Part shown: piece after piece, positions 11,191 to 23,442 of the stretch
How the letters are laid out: each line of letters starts with the position of its first letter
Numbering within the stretch: the stretch's first letter is position 1
Origin: Heterocephalus glaber
Lineage: Eukaryota > Chordata > Mammalia > Rodentia > Bathyergidae
Assembly (NCBI RefSeq): GCF_000247695.1
Contig: NW_004624778.1
Span: forward strand, 9,030,961 to 9,094,960
DNA length: 64,000 bases
Direction: 5' to 3'
Translations under genes and position numbers: made by a program
Notes under the pieces: model-generated
What the model saw: the letters and a program-made list of their open reading frames with translations, nothing else
Database searches by the model: none
Told to the model about the DNA's origin: nothing

Positions 11191-13034
11191 TTTTTCTAAT
11201 AATTGTTTTGAAATACAAAATTAGACAATAGAGATGCATGCCAAGTTGAAATCATTTTCTTTGGGACCTGCTTACAAACAAAAATTCCACCTGGCTGCAT
11301 GCTAATTTGAACTGGACTTGAGGTATGTAATTCAGAACTTTTGAACTCACAAGGCTATTTTCATAGGCAAACAAATTGTGATGGAACCAACCTGGGATCT
11401 GGCTGTGTAAATACTAAATATGTTCATTAATGCATCTAACTAATGCAAACATTTTGAGACTCTTGAAACAATATCTTCTGTGAACTGACCATTTGTAAAT
11501 CTATGAAATAACAAAATTTGTTCTCTGTAATGTCTACTCTGTTTCCCAAAGATTTCTCTCCTCCCTGTCCCTTGGATCAGGCCTCTCATAAGAAAACAAC
11601 CCTGTGTTAAACATCATCCTTGTTCTCAGCCAGCTACTATATCCCTTCTTAACATATTTGCCCACAAAGATTTAGTAAGTTTGGGAAGAGAATGGAGTTT
11701 TAAGAAATACAATTTTCTAAATCCAGCCACATTTTTCTCTCCCCTTATTCTGGCTGTATTTGTTTCTATTGTAGTTCTTTCAAATTCTGCCTTATGTTAG
11801 CTTGAACTCTATAACATTGTCATTTTCCAGGTCAGAAACAGTCAAATCTTGGCAATTTAATAGAATCCAACCTAACAGCATTGAACCAGTGTGTTCTGGG
11901 GCCTGACAATGTCCCATAGCACCAGGTTCTTCCTATACAACCACTCAAATCAGTTAAGATTTTCATGTCCATGAATTTGCAAGGCAAGTTCCAAACATCA
12001 GTGTATATCTTGACCTCTATCTCCTACACCAAAAATACATCGTGGATTTCTTTTTAGGTTTTTGCACTAATAAACACAGAGAAGTAGTGGGGATTTTGCC
12101 CCCCAGTTTTTATTGCTTTTCTCAGAAGTGACTGTTGAACTACACTTAGCGTCTGCGTAAAATGCATGCACTAGAGATTTCAAGTTTAATGGCAGTGGAG
12201 GAAGAGGGCAAAAGAGAAAATGTGAAATAGATACTATAATTTGAAAGCACAAAAACCATCATACTTTGTGAGTTAGAGGGGCATATGTCCATCTCAAAAG
12301 TAGGTATTGACCTTTCCAGACCATCGGTCACTAGGAACATGATAAGGGTTCAACAAACATCCAGTAGTAGAACACTTTTTAAAGGATACTCAATAGTGAA
12401 GCCATAATGGTGGCTACAAGATGTTCCTTCTCCAGACATTTTTCACACCACATCACGGAGGCAGCCACTGATTCCTTGTGTGTGCAAAACTGGCTGTGAT
12501 ACAAGTGTTTCAAATTTTTTACTCTTCTCCAATAATTATTTTAAGCAAGACTCACATCTCCAAGTCCTGCTTTATTCTTGCCCCAAGGACTCTAAAAGCA
12601 AAGAAAACAAGTCAGGAAAGTTAAAGGCTTTGAACTCCATCCTGGTCTCACCCCATCACCTCACACCTTCCCAGCCTTTGTAGGACAAAGCTCAGCTCCC
12701 TTTCAGCCCCCCTCATCCTGGGGACTGTTACTCTATCCCAAATTCCAGCAAGTCTTGGAACAAAGACTGGCAGCAAATGAAATTCCCTGTCCCGACCGAG
12801 AGTAGAATGCAATTAGCCAGAAAAGGTTGTGAAATTTGTTTTAAAATGCTATGAATATTTTATCTCCTGACCCTCACCTCCACACCATGCCCCTTCCAGC
12901 CTCCCCCTCCCCCAAACCCCTTCACACAGGATCTTTGCAAAGGAAAGTATGACCTTTAGATTGAGACGTTCTCTGTTGCAATAACGTTAGAATATGTTTC
13001 AACATGGTAACTGGAGATCTATTTACTAAACTGT
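11191..13034. other. Unique non-coding sequence
   Basis: No gene and no confidently named repeat. Open frames here are about 60-70 codons and overlap on both strands (12067-12340, minus) without coding character. Confidence 0.4.
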
Positions 13035-13245
13035 TTGGCACATTCAGCACGTCCTGCGGGAATTGTTGGCAGGACCTGCCGTGCATTTTTCACTCCTCCC
13101 TGATGCATTACCAGACATAAGGTCATCCCAGTCTAACAGAGATGGGTGCTGCACAGGGCTCATTACCTCGCAGCAAGCCAGCCAGATGAGGCCGTGGAAT
13201 GTTTTCTCTTCATCATTCAAGCTTGAAAGGAAACTGTCAGCCTCC
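13035..13245. promoter_or_regulatory. Candidate conserved non-coding element
   Basis: A repeat-free block that retains several CpGs (GCACGTCCTGCGGG, CTGCCGTGCAT, ACCTCGCAGC, GGCCGTGG) in a CpG-poor setting. It holds motif-like strings including ATAAGGTCATCC (nuclear-receptor half-site type) and GGAATG/CATTCAAGC. Open frames on both strands are an effect of composition. Function is inferred; no promoter or exon signature is present. Confidence 0.35.
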
Positions 13246-15172
13246 ACTTGCTCTTAAAACAATGAAAATTTAGGTGACAGCATTCTCATTAGCTCAATGG
13301 AAATGAAGGATTCTAGGCAAAGACATCCCCCCTTTGCAGCATACTAACAACTCTACTTTCAGTCATTGTAGGAGCTAAGGCACAGGATGGGCCTCAGCCT
13401 CTGGAGAAAGCGTGGTGACCATATCAGTGACACATGCATCTTCAGATGAGGAAAGCTTTCAGGAAACACAGGTTCTGAAGTTAGGGAAATGGGTAGGTTT
13501 TGGAAAGATAACAGGTTTTCTCTGGCTCCACTTTGCTGAGAAGTGGATACACACATAAAGACTGTCTTCTTGTGACTTATACACATTTTAATTCTTAAAA
13601 AATAAGCAAGGGGATCATTATATGGTTAAATTCTGTTCCCGGGAGAAACAACCAAAAGTGCTAAGTGTAGACTCTATTTCTTAGGCTTACATTGCAGAAT
13701 TTATAATCTAAGAGGATTTGGTTAATATTTGATGAACCACTTGGATAATGCACAGAATTATGGGAACCCTGATAATTGTCTACATTTGTGTAGCATTATT
13801 TTCTAGGACATCAATGTGCATTATTTTCTCATTTGATCCTTATAATTGTTGTGTTTAATGACCCTATGGTCTTCAGTCTCTGTTTTTTTTATTAAAAATC
13901 TTAGGAATACTAGGACTAAATATGACCTAAATGATAATTTTGGTCAGTGAAGACTAACCAAGGGGTGCATATTGACTTATCAAGGAAACTGTTCTTGTAA
14001 CTTATGTGCACAGCCACTGTTCTAACTCACCAGCATCTTACTGTACCCCCACCCCAATACACAAAAACAGGGTGTGGATCAGTAAATGGGGGTGAAAGCT
14101 CAGGCACTAATATTTTTTTAGAAAACAGTCTAAGTGATTCTGAAACACACTCGAGTTTACCACAGTGCTCTAGCTTATAGCTGATGTTAAAGCGTCGATG
14201 TGACCGACCAGAGCCACATGCAGTGGCAGAGCCCACATTCAGATCCAGGCCTCCATGCACCTAGTGGGGCCCTTCTTTCACACATTCTTACCATTTTTCC
14301 AAATTAAAGAAGGAACTGCCAAGGTGGTGCTATTTATTTTAACCCATAGTTTTCTTCTTCCTACTCAAAAGGAAAAAAGATAAGAGATGTTCTGTCCAAT
14401 ATATATGGCATATGAGTAAAGCTCCCAAACACCAGTTTTTCTATTCTAGGCATTTCCACCAAAATCCATCTTCTTAACAAGTTTGCGCCTTAGTCCCAAG
14501 ATTTGGCTCAGATGCTCATCAATAATGGTTCTTTCTTTCTCTTGGAGACTTCATCTTTTGATTGTGAAATTGCAGGATTCTATTGAATTTTGGGTTCACA
14601 TGATCAATACCCCCAAATATGGAGGAAAGTGCTGGTACAGAAAAGAAAGGACTCCAAGCTCCATATGAGTCATGTTGGAGAGAAGAGCAAAAGTGCTTCT
14701 CTCCTTCCACTTCTTTGCCCCTCCAACAAGTAACCTCTTTTTAGTAATTTCTCTACTCCCAGTAATTTCCTTCAGACTTGCAGAAAGCAGGGGCTCATGG
14801 AATCATGCAGAATCAAGATTCTTCATGCAGTCACACTTCACTCCACAGCAGGGTGAATGAGAGGAATGGTCAACTGTCCATGTGCATCCTGAGCCCATGC
14901 ACCGTACTAAGGCATGAAGGCAGATCTTCTAGGCACACCTCTTCCAGGATGCAAGTTGGACAGGCAGACCCAGGGCAGGCATTACAAATTTCCTGCCCAG
15001 ATGCAGGAAGCCTTACTGATGCCTCACACTTCAACCTTGCTTTCCAGTCTAGATATTAGTGGAAAGCTTTACCTGGGGATTAGGGCAGAAAGCAGAAACA
15101 AAGAGAGTTGGCTTTCCTTCCAGCAGGCAGGAAATGGCAGAGCAAGAGGTAATTTCTCTGCATTTTAAATAG
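13246..15172. other. Mostly unique, one MIR-like scrap
   Basis: Around 13780-13870, TGTGTAGCATTATTTTCTAG and TTCTCATTTGATCCTTATAA resemble an antisense MIR end. Otherwise no gene or repeat recognised. The open frames of 60-93 codons at 14483-15168 overlap in several frames without features. Confidence 0.4.

Positions 15173-15213
<41 letters not shown>
15173..15213. repeat. GATA tetranucleotide microsatellite
   Basis: Uninterrupted TAGA/GATA repeat, about ten units, continuing into a short TATATG tract to about 15230. Likely length-polymorphic. Confidence 0.97.
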
Positions 15214-15464
15214 GTATATGTATATGTATAGTGCCTGTCTGCCCTCATTGGGAAATTTCTGATAGCAGAAAATGCTGTTTCCTGTTCTTACTCATAATAA
15301 AATATGTTCTACCTAAAATGTCCCAGATTTAGGTAAGGTTCTAAACATCCCTATTTTCTATTATGAGCTATTTTACCTACTTAGTAGCATCCATAATGTA
15401 ATTCATGTATTTCAGTGTGCATTTAAGCTATTTTTCTAGTAATAAAGATCTGAAAAATCAATGG

Positions 15465-15892
15465 CTCAGGCCCATTTTAAAATACATACATAAAACACTT
15501 TACCATTTTAACTACCTTAAGTATATCAGTGGTATTAAGTACATTCACAATGTTCTGCAACTATTACCAATATCTGTCTCCAGAATTTTTTCATTATCTC
15601 AAATAGAAACTCCCTACCCACTAAATAGCACACATACCCTCTCCCTCCCATATGCTAGAACCTGGAAACTTCTATTCTACTTTCTGTATTTATTAATTCA
15701 ACTGTTCTAGATATATCATAATAATCTTATAATATTTGTCCTTTTGTGACTGGGTTATTTCATTTAGTATATATCATTAAGGTTCATCCATGCTGTAGCA
15801 AGTGTCAGAATTTCATTTGTTTTTAGAGCTGAATAACATTCTACTCTATACATTTCGTCTACATTTTGTCTGTGCATCCGTTTGTGGGCTAG
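15465..15892 (-). repeat. L1 LINE 3' fragment (antisense, old L1M type)
   Basis: Follows the antisense of the old mammalian L1 3' region in order: ACCATTTTAACTACCTTAAG, GTATTAAGTACATTCACAAT, CTTCTATTCTACTTTCTGTA, GTCCTTTTGTGACTGGGTTA, AAGGTTCATCCATGCTGTAG and TGTGCATCCGTTTGTGGGC. The 101-codon plus-strand open frame here is inside the repeat and is not a gene. Confidence 0.9.
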
Positions 15893-17450
15893 ACCAGGCA
15901 TTTCTGTGATGTCATTGTTTGGGTGTGCTGCATTTGTACCTAAGGTGTAGGGTAACAGAAGGGAAGGAAATGATGAGTTATATATAAATAGCAGATTTGG
16001 TGAGATTATAGGAAACCTCTGAATGAGGCTTTCTAAACTATAGAAATATTATTGTGCCCATATTTTGTACTGAACTGAAAATGCAAGTAAGGTTTGAAAG
16101 ATCCTGTGTTTGCATAGGGATAAGTGGAGAGAATGTTGAAGACACCATCTCGAAAATTAGGCAGGAATGGTCACCATAACTCTCTCGGCAACTAAAGAAC
16201 AAGGTGGAAAAAAATCTAGCTGCATAAGCACTTTTCTCTCCTAAAATAAAAGTGGCAGAACTCTCTGCTCCCTACCCTCAGTTTTCCTTCTTTGCAGACC
16301 TAATAAGTTGGCTCTTGATTCCCGCTTCCTCTGTGAAAGTGAGGGAGGGCCTTTGTATCTTCAAGGTGCTGATGTCTGCAGAGCAGGAAGTATGGGCTCT
16401 GAAACCCCAGGAAGAATATCCTAAGTGGGAAGGGAATACTTGTGGCCCAGGTAGGATATCTATGTCATCTCTCAACCTCATAGACCCTCTATTGTGTTAT
16501 TACTAAACATCAATCATGGGTCCTGAGGCAGGAATGGGGGACACCTCCACGAAAAGCAGTAGAGGTCAAAAGCCAGTACTGTCAGAACCTTTCAAGACCT
16601 GAGTTATCCTCTAATGCAGCTGCTCTTGGACTTAGATAGGACACTTGAGAACTGAGATCCACAATATCTCAGGGCCTGCGTCAGCTTCTTGGATGGATAT
16701 TTAGATGTCATGACATTGGTAGCATAACAAAAGGATGAAATTTGTGATGGTGTCTAGAATAAGTCCTAAGAAAGTATCTCTTCTCTTTTTTTCCCTTTAC
16801 TAGTGGATTTCATGTTATGTAAGAAGCACATGCTTAACACTAAGGATGGAAGCTACTGAGAGGTGACGGTGGAACATCGGGGGAGGGGCCAAGTGGTTTT
16901 TATGAAGAGCAAAGGAATTATGGAAAGCACATTGCAAGTCTTGTTATTTTTCTTATAATATGTTCCAAACCCAAACAAACTTGAAAAAAGTATGTGTGCA
17001 AAAGTAAACCTTAAACCATTTTGCAAATCCCGCCCTAGATTTCACATTTCTCCAGTGAGGCTCACATTCCTTTATTCAGATTCCAAAAGTAGAGATAATT
17101 TGTTCCAAATGTTTCCAAAGCCAACCAGCAGAAGGGCCTAACGATTTTTCCAGAGCTGGAGAAAACTGTGAAATCTTCTACATTCTAATGGAGCATTCAA
17201 AGTGAAAGAAAGAAAAGGAGACAAGCAAAAGAAAATGGAAAAGGAATGTTTTGATGATCTATTTGTTTATTTTGTTACAGTTGTGGCTCTTTGGCAAGGT
17301 CTAAAGAGACATGTTGATTGCCAGTGTCCCATTTCCTTTGGCAAGGTAGCATTTCTTCTTTGTTATGAGGCACAGTGTGATGAAAATGATCATACAAGTA
17401 TACATTTCTTGCACAACGGCGAGAGAGCTTATTTCAGAGAGACGATTAGT
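15893..17450. other. Unique non-coding sequence
   Basis: No exon, repeat or RNA gene recognised. The paired open frames at 16252-16506 (plus) and 16278-16481 (minus) mirror each other and carry no motif. Confidence 0.4.
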
Positions 17451-17492
17451 GCATGCGTGCATGTGTGTTTGTGTGTGTGTGTGTGTGTGTGT
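17451..17492. repeat. GT dinucleotide microsatellite
   Basis: GCATGCGTGCATGTGTGTTT followed by an uninterrupted GT run from about 17470 to 17492. It creates the cysteine/valine or histidine/threonine stretches seen in translations of both strands. Confidence 0.95.
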
Positions 17493-17769
17493 ATATGCTG
17501 GGGCAACCAAGTCACTGCAATGATTATTTTCTTCCTCCCTAACATAGCTTCAGATAACCATCAATTTGCAGTTTCCAATTCCCTCTGCTAATACAAAAGA
17601 CCAAATCCCAATAAAGCTTCCATTTATGTATAAGTTTGTTTGAGCCCTTGGGGCCAATGCTGGTGACTGACAACACAGATAATTTATAAGGGCAGGCAAG
17701 ATTTCATGGAATTGGCAGGAAAGGTTTGTTTTAGTTTTTGCTTGTTTGTTTGTTTTTCATTTTGCTGGG

Positions 17770-17945
17770 ATGCTACCAGAATGTGTTGTTATCTAGCTGT
17801 TTGATATGTGTACACCTCATCTCCACTGTGAGATTCCTACAAACCTGGAAGTATGTCTTCCTCTTCTTTGTAACTCCTACAGTACCCAGCATAGTGCTTG
17901 ACCAACAATAAATGTTTACTTGTTGGGAAGAAAGATAGAATGAAG
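17770..17945 (+). repeat. L2 LINE 3' end (sense)
   Basis: ACTGTGAGATTCCTACAAAC, then CCTACAGTACCCAGCATAGT, then CAACAATAAATGTTTACTTG match the order of the L2 terminal region, which ends with 'caataaatgttt' and a short tail. Confidence 0.75.
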
Positions 17946-18089
17946 CACATAATGCGATTTTGTTCATTAAATTTGCATGGAACCAAAGAAAACAGGCAAA
18001 CTCAACCAGGAAGATAGCCAGATCAGATTTCAAGCCACATGATTTGTGACATAATAACATGTAAGTAATACTTTTAACTTATTAATACT

Positions 18090-18285
18090 ATTATTATTGC
18101 CATGAACACCATTTATTGAAGTTGTACTATGTGCTTCCTATAGTGATAAGTGCTTTACATAAATAATCCCCTTCGAAAAAGCTCTGCACATAGGAAATGA
18201 CTTTCACTCTATAAGTGAAAATATTGAGGCACAATGTATTAAATAACTTTGGATTTCAGTGACTGAACTTGGGTCAGAACCAGCT
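18090..18285 (-). repeat. MIR SINE (antisense)
   Basis: CCATTTATTGAAGTTGTACT, then GTGATAAGTGCTTTACATAA and an AGTGAAAATATTGAGGCACA segment follow the reverse complement of MIR through the polar 3' end and the core. Confidence 0.8.
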
Positions 18286-18935
18286 TGGTGAATAAGTCTT
18301 TGTGAATGAGTGGAGAGCTTGAAAGCACACATAGCTGATGTCATAGCTCATTCCCTGGGGCCAGTAGGGCAAAGACCTTGATTGTGATTCTGAGTGTTTG
18401 TGTTTCATCAAGACATGTTCTTTTTTTGACTTCTATCCATACCCCTAATTCTAGTCTGCTGAGCTTGAAATTGTGCAACTGATCATAGGCAAAAAGTATG
18501 AACAGCTCCAGGGAAATTTATCAGTAGGCTTGAGGGTACATTTCAGGGCACATGGTTTTCTGATTGGAGGTAGGAAACATTTCTCAGTGTGAGTGATGAT
18601 GGTGCCTGCTTACCAAGGCCTAAGGAGGGCTAGACATACAATGTTAACCATGGCCCTAGTCACTGCGTAATGGGAAATTTACAAGATAAGCCAAGACGCT
18701 CATCCACACAGAGTAGGACACAAGAACAAGGATACAGACTTCATGAATGACAGCATGTCAAACTTTGTAGACAGATGTGAAGTCATAGATGTGGTATAGT
18801 CAGGCAAATCTTTATTTTCCCAACCAGAGTCACCATTTATCACTTATACCTTCTCAACAAAGCTATTTCTAATTATAAAAAATGTGTGTTAAATAAAGAC
18901 AACATTGGGTTTAAAATAATAATATCTTGGATCAA
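18286..18935. other. Unique non-coding sequence
   Basis: Nothing recognised; no gene, no named repeat. Confidence 0.4.
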
Positions 18936-19110
18936 GTTTTTCATTGCCACTCACTAGCTAGAGAAGCTATCTCTCTGAAATTCCCTTACTTAAGCTAAAA
19001 CTCTGCTATAATCTCTGTCTTCCTGAATTTCTGTTATTGTCATGAGGATACAATTAGACATACCACACTCCTAGGAACACAGAAGTGCTTTATACATTTT
19101 CAAAAGGTAT
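18936..19110 (+). repeat. MIR SINE fragment (sense)
   Basis: CATTGCCACTCACTAGCTAG, a TCTCTGAAATTCCCTTACTT part and TTGTCATGAGGATACAATTA follow MIR order with considerable decay. Confidence 0.6.
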
Positions 19111-19397
19111 ATGATTAGAAGGAACTTTGATGTATTTCATAAAACCAAAGAAAGACATGAAAATGCATGACTATATAAAATTATTGGTAGATATTTCTGT
19201 GCTTGAAATTCTTTTAGTCATTTGGATAAAATAACTAGAAACATGTATGACACAGGTTTTACCACTAGGCAGAGTAGTAAAAGCTTTAGAGTAGGTAAGA
19301 CTAACAAGTATAATTGGTTACTTGGACAGCTGGACCAAGTAGGGTGAAAGCAGGAGCCAAATTAATTTTCCTCTTGCTCCCAGCATTCTCCATCTTT

Positions 19398-19500
19398 TAT
19401 TATTATTATTATTATTTTTTTTTTTTGGTACCGGAGATCGAACTTGGGTCCTTGTGCTTACGCAGCAGGTGATGAAAACACTGAGCTAAATCCCTGGCCC
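19398..19500 (-). mobile_element. Young ID-like SINE (antisense) with 17-base duplication
   Basis: Sits between two perfect copies of CAGCATTCTCCATCTTT (19381-19397 and 19501-19517). From the left: TATTATTATT and poly-T tail, GGTACCGGAGATCGAACTTG (B-box side), then ACTGAGCTAAATCCCTGGCC (A-box side and 5' end). The tail has turned into an ATT trinucleotide run. Confidence 0.95.
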
Positions 19501-19819
19501 CAGCATTCTCCATCTTTGATGATATATCTCAAAGTTCATAGTTTTCCATGTCACTTTTAGATATTAGTAAACAATTTCACTTTCAGATATTAGATTACCT
19601 AATAAAACCTTTTTACCCTCCCCACAGAGCTCAGGAGGAAGTGGAAGACATAATCATATTTTATATATTTACCTTCATGTCTTCTCTTTTTTGGAGAGAA
19701 TCTCAATTAGACAAATTAATTCTTCCCAACCATCTGTCTCATAAGGCCCCATCTTACCTGGTCAGGTAAGGGAGCGAAGTGAATGATGGCCAGTCAAGGT
19801 TTGGTCACTGCAGTAGGTC

Positions 19820-20370
19820 CCTAGTGCTACCACAATAAACTACTTCAAACTAGGTGCCTTAAAGAACAGAAATCTATTCTCTTACTGTTCTGGAGGCTAG
19901 AAATCTGAAATCAAATCAGCAGAGTTGGTTTCTTTTGGATAGTCTGAGGGATAATCTATTCTACAACTCTTCTAGATTCTGCTGGTTGCCAGCCCTCCTT
20001 TAAATTTCTTGGCTTGTCAATGGATTGCACCAATCTCTCTGACTTCATATGGCCTATTTCCTTCTGTGTTCAATCCTTTTCTTCAAGGTTGTTGCACTTT
20101 TTTTTGCTTCAGGGCTGGGGATTGAACCCAGAGCCTTGCACATGCTAGGCAATTGCTCTACTGCCGAACTATTGGCACAGCCCTCCTTTCCTTTTCTTAT
20201 AAGGACTTCAGTCATGGGATTTAGAGTCAACCCTAATCCAGTATTGCTTCATCTTAACTTGATTATATCTACAAAGATCCTGTTTTCAAATAAGGTCATA
20301 TTCACAGGCAGCTGGGGTTAGGATTTCAACATATAGTTTGTTGGTAGGAGCAGGGGCTAGAGGGTAATTC
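19820..20370 (-). mobile_element. MLT1-type MaLR solitary LTR (antisense), interrupted
   Basis: Antisense MLT1 signature in order: CTAGTGCTACCACAATAAAC, TTACTGTTCTGGAGGCTAGA, ATTTCTTGGCTTGTCAATGG, then after an interruption TTCTTATAAGGACTTCAGTC, TAATCCAGTATTGCTTCATC, AAATAAGGTCATATTCACAG and GGGGTTAGGATTTCAACATA. This is an old non-autonomous retroviral LTR. No internal viral genes are present. It is split at about 20084-20189 by a SINE. Confidence 0.85.
20095..20184 (-). mobile_element. Older ID-like SINE inside the MLT1 LTR
   Basis: Poly-T, then CTTCAGGGCTGGGGATTGAA, a CCTTGCACATGCTAGGCAAT segment and CTCTACTGCCGAACTATTGG. On the minus strand this is a tRNA-like SINE distinct from the 'ggtacc' family. 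CCTTTTCTT at 20075-20083 and 20190-20198 may be the target duplication, though the left gap before poly-T is imperfect. Confidence 0.8.
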
Positions 20371-20619
20371 AACCCACAACTTCCTACCAAGTATTGCACA
20401 GGTGTTTTGGCTTCCCTCTTTAGAATATATGGACACTTATTCCCTTTGTCTTCAGATTTGGGGAGTAAAACCTAAAGTGAAAATTCCTACTATATCCTCT
20501 TATACAGAAAAAAATATCTTAAAAGTACATAAAAATTCAAATTAGCAGCAGAAATCTCCTCTTTCTTCACTCAGCCAGTTTCTAAGGCTGATGAGGTAGT
20601 AATCATCTCTCTCTTTTTT

Positions 20620-20855
20620 TAACCTAAATTTTATTATTTGATAATTCATATACACAAAAATATGATTGGATACCTCCATACTACCCTATTCATCCTGAAT
20701 GATTCTCAATATCCCAGCATTTTTGTTTCATCTATTTCCCTCCACCTCTGCAGTCTTTGTTTTGTATTTTTTTTAATCTTCCAAGGCATATCCCAAACAT
20801 AACCATTTACCTATAAATATGAAGTGATCTCTTCTAAACATTGGAGTTCAGGCCA
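20620..20855 (-). repeat. L1 LINE 3' fragment (antisense, degenerate)
   Basis: AAATTTTATTATTTGATAAT, a poly-T stretch and CAAGGCATATCCCAAACATA followed by CCATTTACCTATAAATATGA resemble the antisense end of old L1 3' UTRs ('aagcaaatcccagacatcat'). Boundaries are uncertain. Confidence 0.5.
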
Positions 20856-22199
20856 TATTTGGACTTCCTCCTCTGCAGACAGTGCATGGAATTAACAGTA
20901 AGAGGCACCATCTTTGCCTATGGATGGCAGTTGTGTGGGTTAGAAGGATTCACTACATGTAGAGAATAAATGCTAGCCCCTTCCAAATCTGTGTGCACTC
21001 TGACCTCTCTTGTACAACTTTTCAGAGGTTAAGGGCTGCTATAACATTCCAATCATCTAACATGGTGGAATTATCTGTTTTCGTCATACTAGATTTCTTC
21101 TTGGCCATCAATTCTGTGTTTCAAAAATGTAATCTTTGCCCACTGATAAGCAAAGTGCTGTATGAATCTCTAGAAACTTCTTTTGAGAGGCTTCCAAGAT
21201 AGTGGAAGAGAAGAAATGAGGCAAATACATTAATAAGTTTAGATGTTGAGTGGGTTTAGTTAGGAAAATAGAACTATAACTCAAAAAAAAAAATTAGAAA
21301 CCCAAAGAGGTATAAAAACTTACATGGCTGAGTCAAAGCCTTCACCCATATTGACAACTGCCATCCTGGCCAGAAAAACTATGATTCCACAGCTTAAATT
21401 GGAATAAAAGTATGGCATCCATTTAGATGATGCAATTTTGAACAAGACAAACAGGATAGACTTGGGCCTAGGGGCATTAGCACAACAAACTTCCCAGCCC
21501 TGTTCCTCAAGATTTGGACCACCTGTGGGAGCAAACATAACCATTCAAATCCTGACTATGAGGCTTTCCATTTCAAAGTTCTTTCCTCAAGAATTCATAA
21601 AAATGCAGCTGGGGTGAATGGGCTGAAACCTCCTGAGTTACACAGGGTCTGGCAATTTATCATGTGGCAAGACTTTTCTCCAACTCAATTCAGCTTTTTT
21701 CTCTTTGTTCATAATAGAGTGTTTAGGGCAGCTTGTGGTTTCAGGTTATCTCCTGCCTCAGCCAAATTATACTCCCAAATGCATCAATATCTTCTGGGGA
21801 ATCGTATCCATTGACAGAAGAAATTATTTGCCTTCTCAGAGGATCAAGCAGAGTGGTCTGGAACTGAGAGATGAAAATATTTAGAGAGAGGCAAAAAAAA
21901 AATCCTTATTTATAGCAGTGGCTACACAATGCAGTAGACCAGTGACTGGTCATCTCTAAGAGTGACCGTTGGCTTCACCATGGTAGGAAGGATGAAGTAC
22001 AGGAAAGAGACATCATGCAAGGAGAAACTATCTAAAAGGAACTTTTAAAGGCATTTTCATGAAATCCAAAGCATAGTATAATGCCATTTATTTCATAATG
22101 ACAGTGTAATTTATATTCTCCAATACACATAGAAAATAACAGGGGATCTGTCCCAGAACTGGTCTTGAGAAAAATTGTGGACTCAGTAAATTGTATTCA
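20856..22199. other. Unique non-coding sequence
   Basis: No recognised gene or repeat. The 66-74 codon open frames near 21320-21814 show no family features. Confidence 0.4.
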
Positions 22200-22490
22200 C
22201 TTAACCCATAAATCTCTATTAAAGGCTCAGAAGAGCACTGTCCTGTGCTAGGCACAATGAGAGACTCAAAGGGTATAAATTCTTGCTTCATGTTTAAAAG
22301 GAGCTTATGCAATCCACAACATGCCAATCCTTAATGCGCCTTGTCAGAAAGGAATAACAGAGTAACGCATGACTGATTGTGCTTATTCTGGGCAACAGGA
22401 TCTTGACTCCATTCATTAATTTAATAAGTGTTTATTGGGTGCCAGGCACTGAGCTATGTACTAAGCCCACCCAACATCTACACCTATTAA
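22200..22490 (-). repeat. L2/MIR-type fragments (antisense)
   Basis: First piece, 22200-22335: AGAGCACTGTCCTGTGCTAG then a TTCTTGCTTCATGTTTAAAA and GGAGCTTATGCAATCCACAA order as in antisense L2. Second piece, about 22410-22480: AATTTAATAAGTGTTTATTGG and GTGCCAGGCACTGAGCTATG (given in parts), the antisense terminal region of L2/MIR. Confidence 0.65.
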
Positions 22491-23427
22491 TAATAATATT
22501 TGGAATGGTAGTTTAACTTAATAAAGTGTCTGTTGAGATCGACTGAGCCCAATTATAAAATGAGAACTATAATATTTTATTGCACATGGTGGTATACAAT
22601 GCACTACAAAGATACATAACAGGTTCTGACGTTAGTCTCGGTTTCTTCTTACAAAAACTAATAATTTAAGGCAAAGGGAATGTTTCTGCTTTGTACCACA
22701 TTCTGTTGCATGTAGCTTGCCTTGCTTTTGTGCCTTGAGACCTGGTCAATGCTGCATTGTTAGCTTCATGATTTGTATGTAATCAGTGATAAATAGAAGA
22801 CCTAAAATAAAAATTCAATCAGAGGCATGGCCTTCTGTTGAAAGTCTACCTATTAGGAATCCAAAGAGCAATTGCATTTTGTTTTGCCTATTCAATGAGA
22901 ATTTCCTCTTACTCTTCTGTGAAGAATGCTGTGGACACTAACCAGTAGAGCCACGGGGAGGGAGTGGGGGAGTATTTGGGGAATGGCATGCAATAGCCAC
23001 ATGTTCCTTGTACATGAGAATTGTCTCATCGATTACTCTTTTTAAAAACTTGTGACAATTTCTATCATGGTAGTTGTAGTTGCCAAATTCCCATCACTCC
23101 TACCCAAAACTAAAATAAAAGGTCCTTAAGCATTTTGGTCACTATGCCAAAAAAATATATTTATCTCTGTGAGTCTGTCTTGTTTTAAAAAGTCATAGAA
23201 CTTTGGAAACCATCTTTTTGACTCCCTTTTTAGGTAACCCTTCACATATACAACACATTGCCTTAATCTCTCTTTTCCTTTTATCCGTAAATAGGGAAAA
23301 AACAGAAACAACAAAAAACACCTTTGTCTCTTCACCTCATGAGGTTGCCAAGAGGAGTACTGTGTCAGTACCTGTGAAGTGCTGACAGCATGCCTGTGGC
23401 AGAGCTCGCACTTGGGAAACAGTGGTG
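22491..23427. other. Unique non-coding sequence
   Basis: No gene, RNA or repeat recognised. Confidence 0.4.
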
Positions 23428-23442
23428 GTGCCTCACATTCTT

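Noticed and set aside
17451..17492. CRISPR-like or tandem-repeat array
   Set aside because: Plain GT microsatellite without spacers; likewise the CA and GA runs at 37364 and 45986.
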